Below are positions 24,214 to 32,847 of a stretch of 42,811 nucleotides of DNA, in pieces. A program made the position numbers and the translations under genes. Under the pieces are notes generated by a model that searched no databases, was not told where the DNA came from, and worked only from the letters and a program-made list of their open reading frames with translations. The stretch is from Oceanobacillus jeddahensis (GTDB lineage Bacteria; Bacillota; Bacilli; Bacillales; Amphibacillaceae), in assembly GCF_000750635.1 (NCBI RefSeq), contig NZ_CCDM010000011.1, positions 1 through 42,811 on the forward strand, given 5' to 3'. Every line of letters begins with the position of its first letter. Within the stretch, counting starts at the first letter, position 1.

Positions 24214-25506
24214 ATGTGGCTTATTCTCATAGTATTATTTATTATGTTATTTTTAAATTTCCCCATTATGATTGTACTGCTTGTGCCGGCTTTATTAATG
24301 ATCCTGTTTTTTACACCGAATATAGATATGGCAATGTTTGGACAGGTAATGACAAGCAGTATTGAATCATATGTGTTATTAGCTATACCAATGTTTATAT
24401 TTGCAGCAGATATTCTTGTTGAAGGCAAAACAGCAAATCGATTATTAGATTTTGTTAAAGATATGTTTGGGCATATCCGTGGGGGAACGGGCATTGTTGC
24501 AGCAGCAACAAGCACGATGTTCGGTTCCGTATCTGGATCTTCACAGGCAACGATTGCTGCAATTGGAAAGCCGATGAGAAAAAGAGCTTTAGAATATGGA
24601 TATAAAGACTCGCATATTACAGGATTAATTATTAACTCTGCAGGAATTGCAATTTTAATACCTCCGAGTATCGTAATGATTTATTATGGAATGCTTACGG
24701 GAACCTCAGTAGGTGATTTATTTATCGCGGGGATTATTCCAGGCCTTATCATATTTTTAAGTTTTTCTCTATGGGAGTTCTTTATTGCTATTAAAAAAGA
24801 TATTCCAGTTGAGCCTAAAGCTTCTTGGAGACAACGATGGTATTCCTTCAAAAATGCTATTTTAACGTTCGGGTTCCCAATCTTAATTTTGGGTGGAATC
24901 TATACTGGAATGTTTAGCCCGACAGAAGCGGCTGCGTTTTCCGTACTTTATGCAGCTCTTTTAGAACTAATCATTTTCCGGTCTATTAAAATAAAAGATA
25001 TTTACCGAATTGCTATATCAACGGGAACAGTAACGAGTATTGTATTTATTTTATTAGCAGTTGGCGGTGTTTTTTCTTGGATTATTTCTTATTTAAGAGT
25101 CCCACAAATTTTAACAGAAACTGTATTAAGCTCCAATCCCTCACAACTGGAAATACTTTTCATTATGTCGTTATTTTTCTTAGTGTCTTGTATGTTTGTC
25201 GATTCATTGGTGGCGATTGCAATACTGACACCTATCTTTTTTCCGATCGCTGTGACAGCAGGGATTCATCCAGTAGCAATCGGAATCCTTATTACGATGC
25301 AAGCAACACTTGGCACCGTTACACCTCCATTTGGGGTTAATATATTTACCGCTTGTGCTATCTTTAAAAAACCTTATTTAGAAGTGGTAAAAGGCGTTAT
25401 TCCATACATCATTATTTTTGTAGTGATAAATATATTACTGATTTGTTTTCCGGAAATTATTATGATTTATCAAAATATTTTAGGCTTATCTGAAGGAGGC
25501 TCATGA
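24214..25506 (+). CDS. uehC: TRAP transporter large membrane subunit (DctM type), UehC-like
   Basis: A 430-residue protein with about 12 membrane helices, the Na+-coupled channel subunit of the TRAP system. DctM hallmarks include LLAIPMFIFAADILVEGKTA (about residue 49), AAATSTMFGSVSGSSQATIA (about 95), ILIPPSIVMIYYG (about 145), GIYTGMFSPTEAAAF (about 225) and TLGTVTPPFGVNIFTAC near the C-terminus. GGGAGGG lies 10 bases upstream. It follows the small subunit after 63 bases and precedes the binding protein. Confidence 0.92.
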   Translation: MWLILIVLFIMLFLNFPIMIVLLVPALLMILFFTPNIDMAMFGQVMTSSIESYVLLAIPMFIFAADILVEGKTANRLLDFVKDMFGHIRGGTGIVAAATSTMFGSVSGSSQATIAAIGKPMRKRALEYGYKDSHITGLIINSAGIAILIPPSIVMIYYGMLTGTSVGDLFIAGIIPGLIIFLSFSLWEFFIAIKKDIPVEPKASWRQRWYSFKNAILTFGFPILILGGIYTGMFSPTEAAAFSVLYAALLELIIFRSIKIKDIYRIAISTGTVTSIVFILLAVGGVFSWIISYLRVPQILTETVLSSNPSQLEILFIMSLFFLVSCMFVDSLVAIAILTPIFFPIAVTAGIHPVAIGILITMQATLGTVTPPFGVNIFTACAIFKKPYLEVVKGVIPYIIIFVVINILLICFPEIIMIYQNILGLSEGGS

Positions 25507-25582
25507 TTACTTCTTTTACATATTGTGATGATTACTACTAGTAATCATTTAAAATTAATAAGCTAAAGGGAGGGGAAGTAAT

Positions 25583-26644
25583 TTGTTTAGGAAAAAAAGA
25601 TTCTATTTGTTTGTTTTCACAGTTGTTATCTCCGTTGTTTTGGCAGCATGCAGCAATGACAGAATCCGTAGTGAAGCTAGTACGGATGGAGAAGAAATTA
25701 CCTTAAAGTTTGCTCATGAAGAAGGCCAAGGAGATGTTCAGGACTTATATGCAAATAAATTTAAAGAAGTCATCGAGGAAAAAACAAATGGAAGAATTAA
25801 AGTAGATGTTTATACAGGGGGAACACTCGGTACAAGTATAGATATATTACATTCCTTACAAACTGGGGCAATAGAGTTGGCAATTACGTCCCCGGGATTC
25901 TCTGGAGATGTGATACCTGAATCTCAAATTATGTCTATCCCGTTTTTATTTTCCGATAACCTAGAGGTTAATAAAAAAGTATTGCAAGAGAGCGAAGCAT
26001 TGAACGGTTTATTAGCTGATAAATACGAAGAGATTGGTGTTATACCATTTCATTTTTGGCTGGAAGGATTTATGTATTGGACTGCTAATCAGGAAATTAC
26101 TGCTCCTGAAGATATGAATGGAATTAAGATGAGAACCATGCCGACGAACTTAATAATAAGGTCATATGAACATTTAGGAGCGACACCGACGACGACGGAT
26201 TCCGGTGAAATTTATACAATGCTGCAAACGAATGGTATCGATGGACAGGAGAATCCGCTGTTCTATATTGTAAACGGTAATTTTTTGGAAGTTCAAGATT
26301 ATTTAATGGATACGAAACACCATATTTACACCACGGTAACCGTTACGAATCAAGAATTTTTTGAAGGATTAGCTAAAGAAGATCAACAGATTATCGAGGA
26401 GGCTATCGATGAAGTAAACGATTGGTCTTTTGATATGCAGGAAGAAGAAGCAGAAAAAGCCCTTAAAAAAGCGAAAGAAGATGATATAGAAATTATTGAG
26501 CTGACATCTGAACAAAGAGAAGCATTCGAAGAGCTTTCATTGCCGATTCGTGAGGTATACGGAGAAGAAAGTAATGATGCTAAAGCAATTATAGAAATGT
26601 TGGAAAAAGAGATTAAAGAAGCTGAGGCAGATTTGACAGAATAA
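25583..26644 (+). CDS. uehA: TRAP transporter solute-binding lipoprotein, UehA-like (probable ectoine receptor)
   Basis: A protein of 353 residues starting at a TTG (25583) with AAAGGGAGGGG upstream. The signal peptide ends in a lipobox, VVLAACSND, so the receptor is anchored outside the membrane, as needed in a Gram-positive cell. It is a DctP-family protein, and the segments FAHEEGQGDVQDLYANKFKE, TSPGFSGDVIPESQI, GATPTTTDSGEIYTMLQTNG and DGQENPLFY line up by eye with the ectoine receptor UehA. As I recall the UehA structure, its ligand residues are Glu9, Arg144, Trp167, Asn184, Phe188 and Phe209. The acidic, Arg and Asn positions are kept here; Trp becomes Ser and the two Phe become Tyr. 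The substrate could therefore be ectoine or a close relative. Confidence 0.85.
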   Translation: MFRKKRFYLFVFTVVISVVLAACSNDRIRSEASTDGEEITLKFAHEEGQGDVQDLYANKFKEVIEEKTNGRIKVDVYTGGTLGTSIDILHSLQTGAIELAITSPGFSGDVIPESQIMSIPFLFSDNLEVNKKVLQESEALNGLLADKYEEIGVIPFHFWLEGFMYWTANQEITAPEDMNGIKMRTMPTNLIIRSYEHLGATPTTTDSGEIYTMLQTNGIDGQENPLFYIVNGNFLEVQDYLMDTKHHIYTTVTVTNQEFFEGLAKEDQQIIEEAIDEVNDWSFDMQEEEAEKALKKAKEDDIEIIELTSEQREAFEELSLPIREVYGEESNDAKAIIEMLEKEIKEAEADLTE

Positions 26645-26697
26645 AGTTATATCGGAGAACAGTACGCGAAATTGTATATTCTATTTAACACTTTGAT

Positions 26698-26747
26698 AAG
26701 GAGTCTAATCTCATCTATTTAACCATTTGAATTGGGCTTCTTTTTTA
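26698..26747 (+). terminator. terminator after the TRAP operon
   Basis: AAGGAGTC (26698-26705) pairs with GGCTTCTT (26735-26742), two wobbles, large loop, then a run of T. Confidence 0.55.
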
Positions 26748-26828
26748 TGATTTAATTTTGCTTTTAGTAATGCTATAAATAGAAAATCATAAAAACTTTC
26801 ATTTTGAGTATTAGAAGGGAATGATGAT

Positions 26829-27998
26829 ATGTTGAACTTTGCAAAAGCAGAATATCAGACAAGATTGAAAAAAACAAAACAAAGTATGGAGAAGCAAGGA
26901 ATAAATGTTTTGTTAATTACAGATCCGGCAAATATAAGTTATTTGACGGGGTTTAATGCATGGTCATTCTATGTACATCAACTGTTAATTGTTATAGATC
27001 AGGAAGAAGAACCTATTTGGGCAGGGAGGAGAATTGACGCCAGTGCAGCTCAAATTACTACATGGTTAAGTAATGAAAATATTCTTCCTTATTCAGACGA
27101 TCATGTTCAATCAACACGAAAACATCCAATGGATTTTGTAGCCGGTATTTTAAAAGAAAAGGGTCAATCCAATAAGACGATTGCAGCTGAATTTGATGCG
27201 TACTATTTTACTGCCAGAAATTATATTCAACTCACGCAACAACTTCCTGATGCGACCTTTGTTGATGGAACAACGCTTGTAAATTGGATCCGGATTATTA
27301 AGTCTGAACAGGAAATAGAGTATATTAAGCGGGCTGCGACCATTGTGACAGAAACAATGTACAAAGGAATTGATAGAATTCAAGCCGGAGTCAGAGAATG
27401 TGATGTAGTAGCAGATATTTTCCATAAGCAAATTTCGGGAACAGAAGAATTCGGCGGTGATTATACATCGATTGTTCCTTTATTACCGTCTGGTGAAAAA
27501 ACATCTGCATGCCACTTAACTTGGACAGATGAAGTTTATAAAGAAGGGGATCCTGTTATTTTAGAACTTGCTGGATGTCATAAACGTTATCATTCACCAC
27601 TTGCAAGAACTTTAGTAATAGGGAAACCAACTTCTGAAATGGAAGAATTAGCAGATGTAACGATAGAAGGTATTGAAGCAGCACTTGAAATTATTAAACC
27701 TGGAGTTACGTGTGAAGAAGTTGAACTGGCATGGAAAAGGTCGATTGAAAAAAGAGGATTTGAAAAAGAATCACGACTAGGATATTCAACTGGCTTAAAT
27801 TATCCGCCTGATTGGGGAGAACATACAGCAAGCTTGAGATCTGGAGATCAAACTGTTTTACAACCAAACATGGTCTTTCATATGATCCCTGGAATTTGGA
27901 TGGATACTTACGGGATAGAGATCAGTGAAACATTCCGCGTTACTGAAAGTGGAGTAGAAATTCTGGCTAATGTGGATCGTAAGTTATTTATTAAATAA
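26829..27998 (+). CDS. doeA: M24 family creatinase-like enzyme, ectoine hydrolase DoeA/EutD
   Basis: A 389-residue pita-bread-fold protein. The N-terminal domain carries DPANISYLTGFNAWSFYVHQ, the form seen in ectoine hydrolases. The C-terminal domain has the M24 scaffold, but where metal-dependent aminopeptidases have two Asp ligands it reads VILELAGCHKRYHSPLART (Glu and Pro instead), so it is probably metal-free like creatinase. The ELAG...YHxPLART pattern matches DoeA. The enzyme opens the ectoine ring to N-acetyl-2,4-diaminobutyrate, the first committed step. A GAAGGGAA site is about 9 bases upstream. It lies just after the TRAP operon and its terminator, so it may have separate transcription. 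Xaa-Pro dipeptidase is the usual automatic label for this family. Confidence 0.85.
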   Translation: MLNFAKAEYQTRLKKTKQSMEKQGINVLLITDPANISYLTGFNAWSFYVHQLLIVIDQEEEPIWAGRRIDASAAQITTWLSNENILPYSDDHVQSTRKHPMDFVAGILKEKGQSNKTIAAEFDAYYFTARNYIQLTQQLPDATFVDGTTLVNWIRIIKSEQEIEYIKRAATIVTETMYKGIDRIQAGVRECDVVADIFHKQISGTEEFGGDYTSIVPLLPSGEKTSACHLTWTDEVYKEGDPVILELAGCHKRYHSPLARTLVIGKPTSEMEELADVTIEGIEAALEIIKPGVTCEEVELAWKRSIEKRGFEKESRLGYSTGLNYPPDWGEHTASLRSGDQTVLQPNMVFHMIPGIWMDTYGIEISETFRVTESGVEILANVDRKLFIK

Positions 27999-28220
27999 AC
28001 GGGAAGGTACTTTTTAGCACTTTAAGAAAGTTTAAAGAGATCAAGGAAAAGAGTATGAGTGCAGCGGTTTTGATGGGTCGATTAACCTGACAACATTGGT
28101 AACCGCAGTCCCAGCCCCAGTCCCAACTATAGCAATCCTTCGCTTTTTTACAGGTTTGGCCTGCCAAGTTTTCTTTTCATTTTTATATTTTCCTATAGGC
28201 GCAAAACTGTTAACTCACCA
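27999..28220 (+). repeat. intergenic dispersed repeat with long-loop hairpin copy
   Basis: The stretch from about 28035 (ATCAAGGAAAAGAGTATGAG...) to 28113 matches 42625-42680 in its left flank and then carries TGATGGGTCGA, a 17-bp insert (28082-28098, TTAACCTGACAACATTG) and GTAACCGCAGTCCCA (to 28113). Three hexamers, GTCCCA GCCCCA GTCCCA, follow (28108-28125). No gene is seen in the rest. Confidence 0.7.
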
Positions 28221-28222
28221 AA

Positions 28223-28254
28223 AAAAGCCTGCTAAAGATCTTTAGCAGGCTTTT
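28223..28254. terminator. bidirectional terminator between doeA and helD
   Basis: A perfect 32-bp palindrome: AAAAGCCTGCTAAAGA followed by its reverse complement TCTTTAGCAGGCTTTT, with A and T runs on both sides. It would end transcripts coming from doeA. Confidence 0.8.
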
Positions 28255-28396
28255 ACATATGTATTGATTAATTTATTCAACAATGATAAAATATAAAAGT
28301 TAAAGATATATTAACAAAAATATTTATATACATTATAATTCTACACTATAATAATAATATTGTCAACAGTTTTTTTGGAAATAAAGGAGGAAGTTG

Positions 28397-30706
28397 ATGG
28401 ATAAGCAAAATAATAACCATGAATTTGAATATCAGCGACTAGAGAAGGTATTAGATATTATTGATAAGAAACAACATGCTTTGAAGGAACAATCCTCCAA
28501 GGTGAAGGAAGATGTCGTTGAATTACGTAAAACATTCTGGGATGATATTACCGTTAATATGGATGAAATGGATGACATTATTGAAACACAGGAAAGTATA
28601 AAACAGCAATCCAATATTCTTGCACAAAAAGAGCGTCATTATGGAAAGAACTATCAGCGAATGAAGCAATTAGAACGGTTAAAAAACCAGCCTTATTTTG
28701 GAAGAGTTGATTTTCAGGAAGAAGGCAGTGAAGAGGTCGAGAAAATTTATATTGGTACTTCATCATTAATGGATGAAGAAGAAAAAGATTTTCTAATCTA
28801 TGATTGGCGGGCCCCTATTTCTAGTATTTATTATGATTATGCTCCTGGACCGGTAGAATATCGAACGGAGGAAGAAACCGTTTATGGTGATATGAGCTTA
28901 AAACGTCAATATATGATCCGTAATGGGAAAATGAAGGGAATTTTTGATACCTCGGTAACCATTATAGATGAGATGCTTCAAGAAAGCTTAAGCCAAGCGG
29001 CGGATACACAAATGAAATCAATTGTATCCACGATTCAGCAAGAACAAAATGCTGTTATCCGTCATCGGGGCAGTAAAGTCCTTGTGGTGCAGGGGGCGGC
29101 CGGTAGTGGGAAAACATCTGCTGCATTACAGCGTATCGCCTATTTACTTTATCATCATCGGACTAATTTAACAGCGAATCAGGTATTACTATTATCTCCG
29201 AATGATTTATTTACAAGCTATGTGGCGAATGTATTGCCTGAATTAGGAGAAGAGCCTGTCAATCAGCAGACTTTCCATCAATTTGTTCTCAAGGGGACGG
29301 ATAAAGCTTTACGAGTAGATACACCTTTTAACCAAATGGAAAAACTAATGAGTTTAAAAGAAGAGGAGCAGCAGCCACAGATAGAAGCAATCCAACATTT
29401 TTCCAGTGTTGCTTTTATGGAGGATATTAATCACTATTTAGAAAAATTAAACCAAACAAATCTTACTTTCAGATCCATCCGTTTTCGAAATGAGTTACTC
29501 ATTGATAAGACAGAGATTGAAAATTATTTTGCATCGTTAGAGAAAGATATGCGTCTTCCAAATAAAATCGAACAGCTCAGGAATTGGTTATTGCAGCGTA
29601 TTCGTGAAATTCAGAAAGAAGAAATCAAAAAAGATTGGGTACTGGATCAGATTCAGTTGTTAACCAAGGATGATTATATGAAAGCTTACCATGAAGTGGA
29701 AAGTGAACACGAAGATAGCAATATTCAGGACGAGGAAAAGGTTTTAAGAGAGAAAATTATTCGTAAGACATTTGCACCTCTAAAAAAGATGATACGTCAA
29801 AATCGTTTTATCAATACATTTAAAATGTATATGGATTTGATAGCGGAATTGAATGGAAATAACGCTATTCAGGAATATAAGGCAGAAGCAATTAGACTGC
29901 TCCGAAAAAAACAGCTTCCTTGGGAACTTGCTACAGCCTATAACTACTTTAAAGGGGAAATAATTGGTCATGAAGTTACCAGGCCAGTGCATTTAATTGT
30001 GATCGATGAAGCGCAGGACTATACGCCTTTTCAATTTGCGTATTTAAAACACCTTTATCCGTATGCTAGCTTTACGTTACTTGGTGATGTGAATCAAGCG
30101 ATCTATTCTTATGCATCAGAGGAAAATCCAATTCAAGAAAATGCCTCGTTTAAGGAGAGCACAGAACGGATTGTATTAACAAAAAGCTACCGCTCAACGA
30201 AGCCGATTGTTGATTTTACATCTTATTTTTCCCCGAGCAATCAGCCGGTAGAGCCATTTGAGCGTAATGGTGCACTACCGGAAATCATACGTCTGACAAA
30301 GTCAATCTCTGAAAAAGATGCGTTGCTTCATAAAATAGAGGAGAAGCAAAAAGATGGACATGAGACAATTGCAATTATAGCGAAGACGGCTGATGCTTGT
30401 GAAAAAATATATCAGAAGCTGCATAAAGAGATACGGATAAAGCAAATTAATGAGGATACAAAAACGTATCAAAAAGGTGTTGTTGTTGTCCCTGTTTATT
30501 TAGCAAAGGGGATAGAGTTTGATTCAGTTATTCTCGCAGATGCTTCAAGTGAGGTGTATTCGCATGCAGCAGATAAATTTTTGCTTTATACAGCTTGTAC
30601 CCGTGCGATGCATGATTTAACAGTGCTTTATACAGAGGAGATGTCGCCATTCTTAAGTGAAGTCCCTAAAGAAAAATATAGATATGCGACGATTGTGGAG
30701 AGGTAG
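28397..30706 (+). CDS. helD: RNA polymerase recycling motor ATPase HelD (UvrD/Rep-like)
   Basis: A 769-residue superfamily-1 helicase-like ATPase that binds RNA polymerase and releases it from stalled or post-termination complexes. The long N-terminal coiled coil (residues about 1-95, rich in E/K/Q) is the arm that enters the polymerase channel, followed by the HelD signature FLIYDWRAPISSIYYDYAPG. Walker A is VVQGAAGSGKTSAALQR (about 232-247), Walker B is LIVIDEAQDYT, and the C-terminal motifs include TKSYRSTKPIVDF and LYTACTRAMHDLTVLY. The length matches B. subtilis HelD (774). The ATG at 28397 has AAAGGAGG 6 bases upstream; an in-frame TTG one codon earlier is too close. Monocistronic. Confidence 0.93.
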   Translation: MDKQNNNHEFEYQRLEKVLDIIDKKQHALKEQSSKVKEDVVELRKTFWDDITVNMDEMDDIIETQESIKQQSNILAQKERHYGKNYQRMKQLERLKNQPYFGRVDFQEEGSEEVEKIYIGTSSLMDEEEKDFLIYDWRAPISSIYYDYAPGPVEYRTEEETVYGDMSLKRQYMIRNGKMKGIFDTSVTIIDEMLQESLSQAADTQMKSIVSTIQQEQNAVIRHRGSKVLVVQGAAGSGKTSAALQRIAYLLYHHRTNLTANQVLLLSPNDLFTSYVANVLPELGEEPVNQQTFHQFVLKGTDKALRVDTPFNQMEKLMSLKEEEQQPQIEAIQHFSSVAFMEDINHYLEKLNQTNLTFRSIRFRNELLIDKTEIENYFASLEKDMRLPNKIEQLRNWLLQRIREIQKEEIKKDWVLDQIQLLTKDDYMKAYHEVESEHEDSNIQDEEKVLREKIIRKTFAPLKKMIRQNRFINTFKMYMDLIAELNGNNAIQEYKAEAIRLLRKKQLPWELATAYNYFKGEIIGHEVTRPVHLIVIDEAQDYTPFQFAYLKHLYPYASFTLLGDVNQAIYSYASEENPIQENASFKESTERIVLTKSYRSTKPIVDFTSYFSPSNQPVEPFERNGALPEIIRLTKSISEKDALLHKIEEKQKDGHETIAIIAKTADACEKIYQKLHKEIRIKQINEDTKTYQKGVVVVPVYLAKGIEFDSVILADASSEVYSHAADKFLLYTACTRAMHDLTVLYTEEMSPFLSEVPKEKYRYATIVER

Positions 30707-30760
30707 GAAAATCAAAGTTTTTTTCTCCAGTCTGGATAATAACTAATATATTTAAAAGAT

Positions 30761-30822
30761 AAAAAGCCTGAAAACCAATGAAAAGGAGCGTATACAGCTC
30801 CGAAATGGTTGTCAGGCTTTTT
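30761..30822 (+). terminator. terminator after helD
   Basis: A long composite hairpin: AAAAAGCCTGA/TCAGGCTTTTT outside, AACCA/TGGTT next, and GGAGC/GCTCC at the tip, with flanking A and T runs that would let it act both ways. Confidence 0.85.
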
Positions 30823-31154
30823 AACATGATAAGGAAAGAAAAACTGCGAATTTAAAGGAATTCAGGATAAGATCCTTACGAACTTATGAAATGTCAGTCA
30901 AAAGAACAGTTTTGTGTTTAATTTAAGTGATTGTATTATTACGTTACAAACGATAATATTTAAATTATTTTGAATCAGATTATATTTTCTTAATCCCTGG
31001 AAATAGAACACTCAACAGATTTGATCTTATTTTTACATAATGAAGAATGATTAAAATTTTTATTATTTGAGTGCGATGGCAAAGCTAAATTTACTAAATA
31101 AGAAATCATATTCATCTAAAATGGTTTCTTATTCTAAAGGAGAGACTTTTCATG

Positions 31155-31184
31155 TATAATGAGTACGACGACATGATGTTATGA
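31155..31184 (+). promoter_or_regulatory. gntR promoter -10 with adjacent candidate operator
   Basis: A perfect TATAAT (31155-31160) is followed after 4 bases by ACGACGACATGATGTTATGA (31165-31184). That 20-mer matches 32001-32020 upstream of the dehydrogenase at 14 of 20 positions, including both ends. Its place at the expected start site fits autorepression by the GntR protein. Confidence 0.6.
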
Positions 31185-31205
31185 TACCGAAAGGAGTTCA
31201 TAAAA

Positions 31206-31952
31206 ATGAATAATTTTAAAGTAAACAAGGACATTCCAATGCCTTTGTATTATCAATTGCAGCAAACCATTATTGAAAAAATTAACTCAGGAATATTTGA
31301 GGAGAATGAGATTTTTCCAACGGAACAAGTGATTATAAAAGAGTCTGGATTAAGTAGAACAACGGTAAGACAAGCAATAGATAATTTAGTAAATGAAGGT
31401 TATTTAGAAAAAAGAAGAGGCGTAGGGACTTTTGTTACCTCTAGAAAAAGAAATTATTGGGAACTTGAAAAGTTAAGAAGCTTTAGAGAAGAAGTAGAAA
31501 TGAGAGGGAGCGTCAGCTCAACTAAACTACTTTTTATAGAAAAAATAGATAGTAACGAAAAGCTGGGAAAAATATTTGGAGAGGACATAAAGAAATTTTA
31601 TAAATTAGAAAGGTTACGTTATAGAGATGAGACACCGGTTATTTTAGTAACGACATATGTACCAATGAATTATGCTGATGGATTAGAAAAATACGATTTA
31701 TCAAACAATTCACTTTTTGATATCTTAAAAAAAGATTATGGTGTAAAAATAGGCTACGCTGAAAAAGAATTCCGATCCAACATAGTTGATAAGAATGATG
31801 CAAACTATTTAGATATTGGTGAGGGCGCGCCAATTCAAAAGGTTGATACAATAACTTATGATGAAAAAGGAATACCAATTGAATACTCTATTTCGCGGGA
31901 CCGCGGAGATATCAGTGTTTATAAAGTTAGGTTAAATTATAAAAGTGAGTGA
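31206..31952 (+). CDS. GntR family (HutC subfamily, UTRA domain) transcriptional regulator
   Basis: A 248-residue regulator. The N-terminal winged helix (residues about 8-76) reads PLYYQLQQTIIEKINSGIFE, then FPTEQVIIKESGLSRTTVRQ and YLEKRRGVGTFV, the standard GntR signature. The C-terminal UTRA effector domain (about 95-245) has YKLERLRYRDETPVILVTTY and IEYSISRDRGDISVYKVRLN. Such proteins usually bind a sugar phosphate or related compound and repress a neighbouring transport/catabolic operon. AAAGGAG lies upstream of the ATG. It is divided from the dehydrogenase/PTS operon only by a terminator and promoter, both with candidate operators. Confidence 0.9.
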   Translation: MNNFKVNKDIPMPLYYQLQQTIIEKINSGIFEENEIFPTEQVIIKESGLSRTTVRQAIDNLVNEGYLEKRRGVGTFVTSRKRNYWELEKLRSFREEVEMRGSVSSTKLLFIEKIDSNEKLGKIFGEDIKKFYKLERLRYRDETPVILVTTYVPMNYADGLEKYDLSNNSLFDILKKDYGVKIGYAEKEFRSNIVDKNDANYLDIGEGAPIQKVDTITYDEKGIPIEYSISRDRGDISVYKVRLNYKSE

Positions 31953-31966
31953 TACTCACTTTTTTA
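31941..31966 (+). terminator. terminator after gntR
   Basis: AAAAGTGAGT and ACTCACTTTT form a perfect 10-bp stem with a 3-nt loop followed by T residues; the left arm overlaps the last codons and stop of gntR. Confidence 0.85.
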
Positions 31967-32020
31967 TTGACATTTTTAAAAGTAATGATAGAATTATGTT
32001 ACGACGTGGAGACGTCATGA
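31967..32020 (+). promoter_or_regulatory. promoter and candidate GntR operator of the polyol PTS operon
   Basis: TTGACA (31967-31972), a 16-bp spacer and TAGAAT (31989-31994) are followed by ACGACGTGGAGACGTCATGA (32001-32020). The core GACGT-GGAG-ACGTC is a perfect inverted repeat. The site shares ACGACG....GA.GT.ATGA with the one before gntR. Confidence 0.7.
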
Positions 32021-32045
32021 CCTATTTTGAGAAGGAGTTTTTTTG

Positions 32046-32822
32046 ATGGATATGAAAGGAAAGATTGCAGTAGTTACTGGTGGGGGAAGCGGTATTGGAG
32101 CAGGTATTTGTGAAGAGCTTGCCAAGAATGGAGCACAAGTTGTTGTAACCGATATCAATAAGCAAAATGCTGAAAACGTTGTAGAATCTATTAAAGAAAT
32201 TGGAGGGAAAGCAGAAGCGATAAAATTAAATGTTACAGATTTTGATGAGCTTCAAAATCTTGGTGAATATATTAAAAAAGAATACGGTTTAATAGATTTT
32301 TGGGTAAACAGTGCAGGTATATCAAAAATCACCCCATTTTTTGAACATAGTGAAGATATTTGGGATGACACATTAGATATTAACTTAAAAGGGCAATTTT
32401 TATGTTGTAAAATCGCTGTTGAACATATGGTTGAGAAAGGATCAGGAAGTATTATTAATCTTTCTTCACAATCTGGAAAAGTTGGTACAAGTAATTATCA
32501 AGCATATTGTTCAAGTAAATTTGGAGTCATCGGGCTGACTCAATCTTTAGCAGCAGAATTTGGACCTGGTGGAGTTCGCGTAAACAGCATTGCTCCAGGA
32601 GTTATTTATACATCGATGTGGGAGCAGCAGAAAAAAGATTATGCCAAAAAAAGAAACTTAGACCCGGATAACGTAATGGATTATTTTAAAGAAAAAAATC
32701 CATTAAGAAAACTTGGAACAGTAAAAGATGTAGCAAAATTAGCATGCTTTTTACTAAGTGATGATGCCGGTTACATTAGTGGACAAACGATTAACTTAAA
32801 CGGCGGAGACATTATGTTTTAA
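32046..32822 (+). CDS. short-chain dehydrogenase/reductase, probable polyol-phosphate dehydrogenase
   Basis: A protein of 258 residues of the classical SDR family. The NAD(P) site VVTGGGSGIGAGI is at the N-terminus, an Asp in VVVTDINK at the end of the second strand suggests NAD preference, NSAG is at about 88-91, and the catalytic set is Ser of LSSQSG, Tyr 154 and Lys 158 in YQAYCSSK. The ATG at 32046 has AAGGAG 8 bases upstream; a TTG one codon earlier is less well placed. Being first in an operon with a mannitol-type PTS, it most likely oxidises the imported polyol phosphate to a ketose phosphate, in place of the usual MtlD-type enzyme (inference). The substrate (sorbitol, arabitol, galactitol or other) is not resolvable. 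Confidence 0.87.
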   Translation: MDMKGKIAVVTGGGSGIGAGICEELAKNGAQVVVTDINKQNAENVVESIKEIGGKAEAIKLNVTDFDELQNLGEYIKKEYGLIDFWVNSAGISKITPFFEHSEDIWDDTLDINLKGQFLCCKIAVEHMVEKGSGSIINLSSQSGKVGTSNYQAYCSSKFGVIGLTQSLAAEFGPGGVRVNSIAPGVIYTSMWEQQKKDYAKKRNLDPDNVMDYFKEKNPLRKLGTVKDVAKLACFLLSDDAGYISGQTINLNGGDIMF

Positions 32823-32847
32823 ATATTACAAATACAGGAGGAAAAAA

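Larger units (their letters stand above)
30707..31205 (+). other. intergenic region: helD terminator, then AT-rich DNA and gntR promoter
   Basis: Apart from the hairpin at 30761 and the promoter and operator candidates at 31155-31184, I see no gene or repeat. The stretch is strongly AT-rich. Confidence 0.6.

Noticed and set aside
24141..24515. 124-codon minus-strand frame
   Set aside because: Antisense to the TRAP large subunit; a shadow of its codon pattern.
26829..27998. Xaa-Pro dipeptidase
   Set aside because: The two metal-binding Asp positions of M24 peptidases are replaced, and the sequence pattern and neighbours fit ectoine hydrolase better.
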